From Bryobacteraceae bacterium (GTDB taxonomy: Bacteria; Acidobacteriota; Terriglobia; Bryobacterales; Bryobacteraceae), in the NCBI GenBank assembly GCA_041394945.1, contig JAWKHH010000002.1, forward strand, positions 1,509,186 to 1,573,185: 64,000 bases of DNA, in the 5' to 3' direction. The stretch's first letter is position 1; every line of letters starts with the position of its first letter. The notes below the pieces were generated by a model. The model saw only the letters and a program-made list of their open reading frames with translations. It was not told the origin of the DNA and did no database searches. Shown in pieces: positions 9,144 to 16,398 of this stretch. Both the position numbers and the translations under genes were made by a program.

Positions 9144-9898
9144 TCGACACCAACGTCTATCTGGAGCGCTACCCGTTTCGCCGCCTGTTTGGCGACGAGC
9201 CGGCGGAATTGCTCGGGACGCTACGCAAGAACAAGATCGCGCAGGCCTGGGCCGGTAGTTTCGACGCATTGCTCCACCGCGACCTCGCCGCCGTGAACGC
9301 GCGGCTCGCCGAGGAATGCCGCCGCGTGTCGAACGGCGAACTGCTAGCGATGGGATCCGTGAACCCGGCGCAGCCGGACTGGCGCGAAGATTTCCGCCGC
9401 TGCCTGGTGGAGCATCGCATGATGGGGCTGCGGCTGCATCCGGACTTCCACGGATACAAGCTTGGCGATCCTCCGGCGCGCGAGCTGTTCGCCTTCGCGG
9501 CCGAGCGCCGAATGTTGCTGCAGATCGCGTGCACCATCGAAGACGACCGGACGCAGCACCCCGCGCTCCGCGTCACGCCAATCAACCTCGCGCCGCTGGC
9601 CGCGATCGTACGCGACACGCCCGAACTTCGCATCCAGCTTCTCAACGCACGCTCCGTGAAGCCGGACCTGGTTCGCGAACTCGCCGCCACGGGGCGCGTC
9701 TACATGGACTTCGCGATGATCGAAGGGGTCCACGGACCGGCGCGGCTGAGCAAGGATATCGGTTCCGAGAGAATCGTCTTCGGTTCTTACTTCCCCTTCT
9801 ACTACTTCGAAGCAGCGGCGCTGAAAGTGAAGGAGTCCGCTTTGGACGCGGCGGTGCTCACCGCCAATGCCAAGCGCCTGCTTGGAGAGCGCCGATGA
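9140..9898 (+). CDS. Amidohydrolase-2-like TIM-barrel protein
   Basis: 252 aa, starting at the ATG that overlaps the previous stop (ATGA) and ending in an ATGA overlap with the next gene. Opening MIDTNVYLERYPFRRLFGD and the barrel strands GLRLHPDFHGYKL, LLQIACTIED, IQLLNARSVKP and RIVFGSYFPFYYFEAAALK match metal-dependent hydrolases of the amidohydrolase-2 group. The usual HxH after the first strand is replaced by DTNVYLE, so metal binding may be weakened or lost. It probably acts with the paralogue immediately downstream. Confidence 0.75.
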   Translation: MIDTNVYLERYPFRRLFGDEPAELLGTLRKNKIAQAWAGSFDALLHRDLAAVNARLAEECRRVSNGELLAMGSVNPAQPDWREDFRRCLVEHRMMGLRLHPDFHGYKLGDPPARELFAFAAERRMLLQIACTIEDDRTQHPALRVTPINLAPLAAIVRDTPELRIQLLNARSVKPDLVRELAATGRVYMDFAMIEGVHGPARLSKDIGSERIVFGSYFPFYYFEAAALKVKESALDAAVLTANAKRLLGERR

Positions 9899-10674
9899 CC
9901 ATCTGGGATCTCCATTGCCACCCGGCCGGCTTCGGCGGACGCACTCCCGAGGAATCCTCCGCCGAGGCGATCCGCATCGCGGACCTCATGGGCGTCGAGA
10001 AGCTGTGCATCTACCTGGGCTCACTCAACGACACCAACCCCGGCCCGGCCGAGATGCGCGCCCACAACGATTTCATCCTCCGCTGCGTCCAGCACTTCGC
10101 GCATCGCTTTTACGGCTTCGCCTACGTGAACCCCAACTACGTGGACGCAAGCCTCGAAGAAATCAAGCGCTGCCTTCGCGACGGCCCCTTCGTCGGCATC
10201 AAGCTGTGGGTGGCGCGCCGCTGCTCCGATCCGGCGATCGACCCGATCATCCGGGCCGCGGCGGATCTGAAAGCCGTCATCTTCCAGCACACCTGGTTCA
10301 AGACCGGCAACACCAATCTCCCCGGCGAATCGACGCCCGCGGATCTGGCGAGGCTGGCGGCGCGATTCCCAGAGACGCCGATCATCTGCGGGCATACTGG
10401 AGGCAACTGGGAGCTGGGCATTCGCGCCATCCGTCCGCACTCGAACGTGTCGGCGGGCATCGCCGGCTCGGACCCCACCAACGGCTTCGTCGAAATGGCC
10501 GTCCGCGAGTTGGGCGCGCACCGTGTGATCTACGGCAGCGATTCCGGCGGGCGCAGCATGTCGTCCCAGTTGGCGAAACTCCTAGGGGCGCGCATCTCGG
10601 ACGCCGATCGCGAACTCGCCGCCTCCGGCAATCTCCGCCGCCTCGTCGATCGCGCGCTCGCCGCCAAACGCTAA
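9895..10674 (+). CDS. Amidohydrolase-2 family metal-dependent hydrolase
   Basis: 259 aa from the ATG at 9895 overlapping the preceding stop. It keeps the amidohydrolase ligands: IWDLHCHPAGF (HxH) at the start, QHTWFKTG with a barrel histidine, ICGHTGGNWE and the late aspartate in IYGSDSGGRSM. It is the third gene of a tightly overlapping operon with the mutarotase-like protein and the other barrel protein. These enzymes hydrolyse or decarboxylate cyclic or carboxylated substrates; the substrate here is unknown. The retron begins right after its stop codon. Confidence 0.82.
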   Translation: MTIWDLHCHPAGFGGRTPEESSAEAIRIADLMGVEKLCIYLGSLNDTNPGPAEMRAHNDFILRCVQHFAHRFYGFAYVNPNYVDASLEEIKRCLRDGPFVGIKLWVARRCSDPAIDPIIRAAADLKAVIFQHTWFKTGNTNLPGESTPADLARLAARFPETPIICGHTGGNWELGIRAIRPHSNVSAGIAGSDPTNGFVEMAVRELGAHRVIYGSDSGGRSMSSQLAKLLGARISDADRELAASGNLRRLVDRALAAKR

Positions 10675-10682
10675 CCGAATCC

Positions 10683-10691
10683 TGCTATCAT
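10683..10691 (+). promoter_or_regulatory. Extended -10 promoter of the retron ncRNA
   Basis: TGCTATCAT is a near-perfect TGnTATAAT. Start of transcription 6-7 bases downstream would be at about 10697-10698, exactly where repeat a1 begins. The -35 position (about 10663-10668) is weak, as usual for extended -10 promoters. Confidence 0.6.
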
Positions 10692-10696
10692 CGCCC

Positions 10697-10709
10697 CGGA
10701 ACGCCCCAA
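10697..10709 (+). repeat. Retron inverted repeat a1
   Basis: CGGAACGCCCCAA, perfectly complementary to 10834-10846. It is expected to pair with a2 and hold the 5' and 3' ends of the ncRNA together for priming by the reverse transcriptase. Confidence 0.75.
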
Positions 10710-10833
10710 GCCCGGCTGATCGCTCGCGGTTGGCCTCTCCGGGGTTACCCCGGGGGAATTCACCACCTTCGCATTCCGTCGCAAGTGCTTACCCTGCGCT
10801 TCGCGCAGATCCGCACGAGCAGGGCGAGACTCG

Positions 10834-10846
10834 TTGGGGCGTTCCG
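10834..10846 (+). repeat. Retron inverted repeat a2
   Basis: TTGGGGCGTTCCG, perfect reverse complement of a1. It ends 6 bases before the reverse transcriptase start codon, so any ribosome site for the enzyme would overlap this arm, which may couple RNA folding and translation. Confidence 0.75.
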
Positions 10847-10852
10847 TTTGGT

Positions 10853-12136
10853 ATGTGGCGAATCGCGATTCCCTTGGCGCGGCTGCTGCTCGCCGGTGAG
10901 CAATCCCCGGAAGCCATCGAACTGCGCGCCGCCTCCATGTTTGGCCGGGACTGGCGCTGGCTCCACTCTTTGGCCCGCCGCTACCTCGAAGCTTTCGCCG
11001 GCAGTACACCGCGCCGGCGCGACGTCGCCCGGTTCCTCCTCCGGGACCGTCCCTTCGCCGCCGCCTGGCGCAGGCATCGCGACAAGCTCGCGGTCGTCCA
11101 GCACATCATGCAATCGCAGCGGATGCGGCCCGCGGCCGCTGCCGACGCCTGGAACGTTCCGCCCATTGAAACCCTCGCCGACCTCGCCGACTGGCTCTGC
11201 CTCAGCCCCGCCGAACTCGACTGGTATGCCGACCTCGAGGACCGGAATCGGCGCCACCCGATGGACCAGATCCGCCATTACCGGTATCGCGTCGTCGCCA
11301 AGCGCAGCGGCGACCCGCGGTTGATCGAGGCGCCGAAATCCAACATGAAAGCCATCCAGCGCCGCATCCTCGCCGATATCCTCAATGCCATTCCGTCCCA
11401 TCCGGCGGCGCATGGTTTCGTGCGCGGCCGTTCGATCCAGACTTTCGCCGCGCCGCACGCGGGGCAACCCATGGTCCTTCGCATGGATCTGCGCGAGTTC
11501 TTCCCGTCCATCGCTGGAGCGCGCGTGCAAAGCCTCTTCCGTACAGCCGGGTATCCGGAGCCAGTGGCCGATGCGCTCGGCGGGTTGTGCACCGCGACCA
11601 CGCCACGGGCTATTCTCCGCACTCTGGGCGCCGGCCCCGCGGACCGTCCCCACCTGCCGCAAGGCGCGCCGACTTCCCCCGCCATCGCCAACGCCTGCGC
11701 CTATCGCATGGACTGCCGGCTCACCGGACTCGCACGCGCCGCCGGCGCCGTCTATACGCGATACGCGGACGACCTCGCTTTTTCCGGCGGCGAGGAGTTC
11801 GCGCGCCGTGTACAGCGATACGCGGCCCACGTCGCCGCCATTGCCGCGGAAGAGGGCTTCGCGGTGAACCACCGCAAGACGCGCGTGCTCTCGCAAGCGA
11901 ACCGGCAATGCCTGGCCGGAATCGTCGTGAACGCACACCCCAATATCGCCCGCGGCGAGTACGATCGCCTCAAAGCGACCCTCGCCAACTGCGTCCTACA
12001 CGGCCCGCACTCGCAAAACCGCGAGGGGCATCCGGCGTTTCGCGAGCACCTGCTGGGGCGAGTGGCGTTTGTCGAATCGGTAAACACGGCCCGCGGCGCG
12101 CGGCTTCGCGCGGCGTACGAGCGGATCGTGTGGTGA
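10853..12136 (+). CDS. Retron-type reverse transcriptase with N-terminal extension
   Basis: 427 aa from the ATG at 10853, chosen because it lies just past a2; the in-frame TTG at 10730 would start inside the ncRNA. Residues 1-140 are an alpha-helical extension with no motif I can name. From about 145 the RT core follows: fingers (RLIEAPKSNMKAIQRRIL), first catalytic Asp in RMDLREFFPSI (Asp212), LPQGAPTSPAIAN (268-280), and YADD (304-307). Region Y reads LAGIVVN (354-360) where many retron RTs have VTGLVVN. Myxobacterial retron RTs such as Mx162 are also N-terminally extended and of comparable length. The enzyme should reverse-transcribe the msd to a branched RNA-DNA; retrons act in phage defence. 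No obvious effector is adjacent. Confidence 0.9.
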   Translation: MWRIAIPLARLLLAGEQSPEAIELRAASMFGRDWRWLHSLARRYLEAFAGSTPRRRDVARFLLRDRPFAAAWRRHRDKLAVVQHIMQSQRMRPAAAADAWNVPPIETLADLADWLCLSPAELDWYADLEDRNRRHPMDQIRHYRYRVVAKRSGDPRLIEAPKSNMKAIQRRILADILNAIPSHPAAHGFVRGRSIQTFAAPHAGQPMVLRMDLREFFPSIAGARVQSLFRTAGYPEPVADALGGLCTATTPRAILRTLGAGPADRPHLPQGAPTSPAIANACAYRMDCRLTGLARAAGAVYTRYADDLAFSGGEEFARRVQRYAAHVAAIAAEEGFAVNHRKTRVLSQANRQCLAGIVVNAHPNIARGEYDRLKATLANCVLHGPHSQNREGHPAFREHLLGRVAFVESVNTARGARLRAAYERIVW

Positions 12137-12140
12137 CGCG

Positions 12141-12149
12141 TGATATGCT
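12141..12149 (+). promoter_or_regulatory. Extended -10 promoter for the DUF2157 gene
   Basis: TGATATGCT (TGnTAnnnT) directly after the RT stop codon predicts a start near 12156, six bases before the ATG at 12162. If real, the DUF2157/GDYXXLXY pair is transcribed on its own and not only with the retron. Confidence 0.45.
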
Positions 12150-12161
12150 GAGGCCGCAACG

Positions 12162-13211
12162 ATGACCCAACCGTGGGAAAGGCACCTTCGTCGTTGGCAG
12201 GCGGCCGGCTTCATCGACGAAGCGGCCGGCGCACGAATCCGCGAGTTCGAAGCGAATGAGACTCCCCGGCTTCGGTGGCCGGTGATCGTCGCGCTGACCC
12301 TGGGCGGCCTGCTCGTCGCCGCCGGAATTCTATTGTTCGTGGCCGCGCACTGGGATCGGCTCGGTCCCGCCGCGCGATTCACACTCGTCGCCGCCGCCCT
12401 CGCCGCGCTGCATGGATGCGGCGCATACAGCGCCTGGCGATTTCCGGCGCTCTCCGCCACGCTCCACACCACCGGCACGGCCGTGTTCGGCGGCGCTATC
12501 GCGCTCGCAGGGCAGATTTTCAATCTCTCGGAACACTGGCCCACCGGGATTCTGCTTTGGGCGGCCGGCGCGTGGGCCGGATGGTGGCTGTTGCGCGATT
12601 GGCCCCACGTCGTCCTCGCCGCGCTGCTGACGCCGGCCTGGCTGATCGCCGAGTGGTCGGTCGGCACGGACGCTTCGCATCGCACCATCGCCGGTTTCGC
12701 GGTGCTCACTTCCATCGCCTATCTTGCCGCGCCGCGCTTCGAGGCCGATCGATTCTGGCGGCAGGCTCTGGCATGGATCGGCGCGGCAGCATTGCTGCCG
12801 GCCGCGGCCTGGGCCGCCATCGCCGGCGCTACTCCCGGTGTCTTCTCATTTGCATTGCCGTTGGCATTGGCCGTGCTGCTGCGGGGGAGGGAAGCGTGGC
12901 CGGTGGCTGGCTTCGCCGCTTTTGTCGCTGCGCGCCAGGTCTTCGACGGCGACCTCTCCATCTACGTGTGGTGCGCCGTTGGCGCCGTGGCGCTCATCCT
13001 CTGGGGAATCCGCGAGGGGCGCGCGGACCGGGTCAACCTCGGCATGGCCGCGTTCGCGGTCACGGTCGCGGTTTTCTATTCCTCCCATGTACTCGACGCG
13101 CTGGACCGTTCGCTTGGCCTCGCCGGTCTGGGCGTTCTGTTCCTCGCCGGCGGATGGCTGCTCGAGCGGTTGCGCCGCCGCGTCATCGCCGGACTCGGGA
13201 GGCCGTCGTGA
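12162..13211 (+). CDS. DUF2157 polytopic membrane protein
   Basis: 349 aa. The soluble N-terminal helix RHLRRWQAAGFIDEAAGARI is the DUF2157 signature and is followed by about nine to ten hydrophobic helices from residue 45 to 340. DUF2157 proteins are commonly encoded beside a GDYXXLXY protein, as here (GTGA overlap at 13208). Their role is unknown but seems envelope-related. It begins 25 bp after the retron reverse transcriptase; a membrane effector for the retron is thinkable, but the pair is widespread without RTs, so I take it as an ordinary neighbour. Confidence 0.85.
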   Translation: MTQPWERHLRRWQAAGFIDEAAGARIREFEANETPRLRWPVIVALTLGGLLVAAGILLFVAAHWDRLGPAARFTLVAAALAALHGCGAYSAWRFPALSATLHTTGTAVFGGAIALAGQIFNLSEHWPTGILLWAAGAWAGWWLLRDWPHVVLAALLTPAWLIAEWSVGTDASHRTIAGFAVLTSIAYLAAPRFEADRFWRQALAWIGAAALLPAAAWAAIAGATPGVFSFALPLALAVLLRGREAWPVAGFAAFVAARQVFDGDLSIYVWCAVGAVALILWGIREGRADRVNLGMAAFAVTVAVFYSSHVLDALDRSLGLAGLGVLFLAGGWLLERLRRRVIAGLGRPS

Positions 13212-13678
13212 ACCGCCGCGGACTCCTCCTCGGCGCGCTGCAGCTCGGTGGCATTCTCGCCATCGCCGGGCGTTTCTGGCTGGACCGGTCCCGGCTGCCG
13301 CGGGCCTGGGTGAAGACCGCCCCGTTCGATCCACACACACCGTTGCGCGGCCGCTACGTCCGGTTACGCCTCGACGTGACGCCAGACGCGCCGTTGCCTC
13401 CGGGGACCGGGTACGTGACGCTTTCGGCGCGAGACGGGAAGCTTATGATCTCGCCTTCGGCCACGCCCGGTCACTTCGTGGTCCACAACGCGGAAGGCCG
13501 CATCCTGCTGTCGGAGCCGTTGGCGTACTTCATCCCGGACGACGTGCCGGACCCGAGCCGCCGTGAACCCGGTGAAGAACTTTGGGTGGAAGTTTCCGTA
13601 CCGCCGCGAGGCGCCCCGCGGCCGGTCCGGCTCGCGGTGAAGCGCGGCGAAACGTTCACGCCGCTTGCAATGCCCTAG
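13208..13678 (+). CDS. GDYXXLXY-family protein
   Basis: 156 aa from the GTG at 13208, overlapping the DUF2157 stop. A single N-terminal hydrophobic segment (LLLGALQLGGILAIAGRFW) is followed by a beta-rich domain with PLRGRYVRLRLD, the local form of the GDYxxLxY motif that names the family. It is the usual partner of DUF2157 proteins. Probably membrane-anchored and facing the periplasm. Function unknown. Confidence 0.8.
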   Translation: MNRRGLLLGALQLGGILAIAGRFWLDRSRLPRAWVKTAPFDPHTPLRGRYVRLRLDVTPDAPLPPGTGYVTLSARDGKLMISPSATPGHFVVHNAEGRILLSEPLAYFIPDDVPDPSRREPGEELWVEVSVPPRGAPRPVRLAVKRGETFTPLAMP

Positions 13679-13696
13679 CCTTTCGAGGCCGGGTTC

Positions 13697-15046
13697 TCAA
13701 GCCTCGATTCCCATCTGCGTCAGCCGGTACCGCAACGCGTTGCGCGTCAGCCCCAGCATCCGCGCCGCCTGGCTCTTATTGCCTCCGGCGCGACGCAACG
13801 CTTCGCGCAGGATCGCCTGCTCGAACTCGTCGAGCGTCATACCGGCCGGAGGGAAGAACTCGCCATCGAGGGGCTTCGGGGCGAGCGTGCTGTCCAGCCG
13901 GATGTCCGCCGCTTCCAGACGCGCGCCTTCGCAGAGCAGCACGCTTCGTTCGATCACGTTCTGGAGCTGGCGCACGTTGCCGGGCCAGTTGTGCGAGACG
14001 AGCAGCTTCATCGCCTCGTCGCTCAACGAATCCACTTGCAGGCCGTGCTCCTGCGTGGCCGCATCGAGAAACAGCCGGACGAGCCCGGGAATGTCTTCGC
14101 GGCGTTCGCGCAGTGGTTTGATCGCAATCGGCATCACATTCAAGCGGTAGTAGAGATCCTCGCGGAACGATCCATCGGCGAGGGCTTTCTTCAGGTCGGC
14201 GTTGGTGGCGGCGATCACGCGTACGTCCACCTGGCGCGTCTTGTTGCTGCCCAGCCGCTCGAATTCGCGGTCCTGCAGAACGCGCAGCAGCTTCACCTGC
14301 AGAGACACGGGCACGTCGCCGATTTCGTCGAGGAAAATCGTGCCGCCGTCGGCCTGCTCGAACTTGCCGGGTTTGGACGCACTCGCTCCGGTGAACGCGC
14401 CTTTCTCGTAGCCGAACAGTTCGCTCTCCATCAGGTTCTCAGGGATCGCCGTGCAGTTGATCTTCACGAACTGCTTGTCGTGGCGGGGGCTGTGATAGTG
14501 AATCGCGCGCGCGATCAGATCCTTGCCGACACCGGATTCGCCCACGAGCAGCACGGTGGCTTTCGTCGGGGCCACGCGGCGCACCATTTCGAGCGCCTCG
14601 CGCATGGCGGCGCTGCTGGCCACGATATTACCGACGTCGTAGCGCGCCCCCAACTGCTCGCGCAGGCTTCGGTTTTCGACGCGCAGCGCACGCACCTCGA
14701 GCGCCTTCTCCACCACGGTCATCAGATGATCCATCGAAAACGGCTTCGGGAGAAAATCCTGCGCGCCCACCTTCATCGCCTCAACGGCCGTCTCCACGGA
14801 GCTGAAGGCGGTCATCACGATCACTGGAGCGGCCACGCCCTTCTTGCGAAGCTCGCCGATCAGCTTGAGGCCATTTAGCCCGGGAAGGCGCAGGTCGGTG
14901 AGAATCAGGTCCGCCTTGTCGGCGGAAGGAAGGCCCGCTTCGGCCGAGCCGGCCATATCCACCTCGTAGCCGGCCGACCGCAACTGCAACTCCACCACGC
15001 GCCGCAGGCGTTCCTCATCCTCGATCACCAGAATCCGTGCGCTCAT
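13697..15046 (-). CDS. NtrC-family sigma-54-dependent response regulator
   Basis: 449 aa. Receiver domain at 1-120 with the phospho-acceptor Asp in LILTDLRLPGLNG. AAA+ domain at about 140-380 with Walker A GESGVGKD, the sigma-54 contact loop GAFTGA, and Walker B GGTIFLDEIGD. A Fis-type HTH closes the protein (GGNKSQAARMLGLTRNALRY). The ATG overlaps the stop of the histidine kinase by four bases, so the two are a coupled pair. It activates sigma-54 promoters when phosphorylated; targets are unknown, though a sigma-54-like site is seen near fliK. Confidence 0.95.
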   Translation of the reverse strand: MSARILVIEDEERLRRVVELQLRSAGYEVDMAGSAEAGLPSADKADLILTDLRLPGLNGLKLIGELRKKGVAAPVIVMTAFSSVETAVEAMKVGAQDFLPKPFSMDHLMTVVEKALEVRALRVENRSLREQLGARYDVGNIVASSAAMREALEMVRRVAPTKATVLLVGESGVGKDLIARAIHYHSPRHDKQFVKINCTAIPENLMESELFGYEKGAFTGASASKPGKFEQADGGTIFLDEIGDVPVSLQVKLLRVLQDREFERLGSNKTRQVDVRVIAATNADLKKALADGSFREDLYYRLNVMPIAIKPLRERREDIPGLVRLFLDAATQEHGLQVDSLSDEAMKLLVSHNWPGNVRQLQNVIERSVLLCEGARLEAADIRLDSTLAPKPLDGEFFPPAGMTLDEFEQAILREALRRAGGNKSQAARMLGLTRNALRYRLTQMGIEA

Positions 15047-16350
15047 TGCCGTTCTCCCAGGATCACCCGGAAGACGCTCCCTTCGCCGGGCTGGCTTTCC
15101 ACGGCGACGGCGCCCCCGTGCTCGGCCACGATCTTGTTGACGATCGCCAGCCCGAGACCGGTACCCGCGGGCTTCGTGGTGAAGAAGGGATTGAAGATGT
15201 TTTCGCGCTGCGCCGCGTCGATGCCGGAACCGCGGTCGATCACCGCCACCTCCACGCCCGTGCCCACCGGGCGCGACTTTACGGTGATCGTGCCCCCGGG
15301 GGGACTGGCCTCGGCGGCATTGAGCAGCAGGTTGTAGAAGACGCGTTCCATCAGCATCTCGTCGATCGTCACCGGCCGGACATCGGGCGAATAGTTCCGG
15401 TGGATGGTCACCTCCACGGGCGGAGTGCGGCGTTCGATTTGGGCGATGGCGCGGTCGAGCAGTTCGTTGACGTCGGTTGGGGCCGGGCGCAGTTCGAGCG
15501 GCTTTGCGAAGTCGAGAAAGCGGGTGACGAGCGAGTTCGTGCGATCGACTTCGTCGCGGATGTAGCCGGCGAGCTCGTGCGGGATGTTCTCCTCCGCCGG
15601 GATCTGTTTGAGCAGCATCTCCGCCGACGCCTTCATCGTGCCGAGCGGATTCCGCAGTTCATGGGCGAGGCCGGCCATCAACTGGCCAATCGCGGCGAGA
15701 CGTTCGTTACGGCGCGCCTCGGCTTCGGCGGCGGCGAGCGAGCGGTTCGCCTCCGCCAGGCGTTCGGCGGTTTCGAGGAACTGCCGCGATTGCTCCCGGA
15801 CGGCCCGCGCCAGTTGGTGCATCAGAACCGCCAGCACGACGAAGAGGAGGACGCGGAGCGCCAGCTCGCGCGCGTCGGTGGGGAGGATCTGGTACCGGTT
15901 CCAGTCGAGGATCAGCAGGAAAGAGAGGTACGCGCCGCACGCCAGAGCGCTCACCAGAGCGAAACCGAGCGCGCCCATCGTCGTGACTGCGGATACCACG
16001 GGTACCAGCAGGATCAGGTAGTACGTGGAACTGATCGCTCCGGTGACGCCCACCAACAAATAGCCGAGCAGGAGCTTGATGCCGACGGCGGCGAGCGCGC
16101 CCCGCCGTGTTTGAAAAAACGGGATTCTCGGTTCGGCGATCTGCATGCCGGCCAAAAGCGCCAACACTTCGATCTCGGCTTCGTTGCGGGTGGGGCTCAC
16201 CACCGCCAGAGCGGTGAACAGCACCACCCAGACCGCATCCATCCATCCGAGCTTCATCCAGTTACGCGCACTCCGTGCCCTGGAGGCTGGACGCAGCTCA
16301 ATCGAAGTACGTTCCGGCGCCGTCGACCCGCCAATGCCGTCCGCTGCCAT
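15043..16350 (-). CDS. Membrane sensor histidine kinase, partner of the NtrC-type regulator
   Basis: 435 aa from the ATG at 16350 (MAADGIGG). The frame extends far upstream antisense to S1, but that part is not coding. About six membrane helices (residues 35-185) form an N-terminal sensor without a large periplasmic loop. A short coiled coil leads to the H-box GLAHELRNPLGTMK, the N-box ERVFYNLLLNAAEASPPGG, and the ATP-binding G boxes DRGSGID and GTGLGLAIVNKI. The 4-base overlap with the regulator gene shows translational coupling. The stimulus cannot be read from sequence. Confidence 0.92.
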   Translation of the reverse strand: MAADGIGGSTAPERTSIELRPASRARSARNWMKLGWMDAVWVVLFTALAVVSPTRNEAEIEVLALLAGMQIAEPRIPFFQTRRGALAAVGIKLLLGYLLVGVTGAISSTYYLILLVPVVSAVTTMGALGFALVSALACGAYLSFLLILDWNRYQILPTDARELALRVLLFVVLAVLMHQLARAVREQSRQFLETAERLAEANRSLAAAEAEARRNERLAAIGQLMAGLAHELRNPLGTMKASAEMLLKQIPAEENIPHELAGYIRDEVDRTNSLVTRFLDFAKPLELRPAPTDVNELLDRAIAQIERRTPPVEVTIHRNYSPDVRPVTIDEMLMERVFYNLLLNAAEASPPGGTITVKSRPVGTGVEVAVIDRGSGIDAAQRENIFNPFFTTKPAGTGLGLAIVNKIVAEHGGAVAVESQPGEGSVFRVILGERQ

Positions 16351-16398
16351 TGCCTCTCCGATTGTGCCAAAATGAGGGCTAACTTCAATAGTTCCCGC

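Larger units (their letters stand above)
10697..10846 (+). ncRNA. Predicted retron ncRNA (msr-msd) bounded by a1/a2 inverted repeats
   Basis: A perfect 13-nt inverted repeat closes the region: a1 CGGAACGCCCCAA (10697-10709) and a2 TTGGGGCGTTCCG (10834-10846). Directly after a1 comes G at 10710 in the context AAGC, matching the retron rule that the branching guanosine follows a1 within AGC. Inside, a 9-bp hairpin with loop TTA (10736-10744/10748-10756, two G-U pairs) fits the msr. A second long broken stem fits the msd: TCGC 10779-10782 with GCGA 10824-10827, GTGC 10785-10788 with GCAC 10813-10816, and CTGCGC 10794-10799 with GCGCAG 10803-10808. The reverse transcriptase ATG is 6 nt after a2. 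The structure was folded by hand. Confidence 0.75.

Noticed and set aside
12162..13678. DUF2157 and GDYXXLXY genes as retron effectors
   Set aside because: They follow the RT closely and one is a membrane protein, but the pair is widespread without RTs and has its own extended -10 promoter at 12141-12149.
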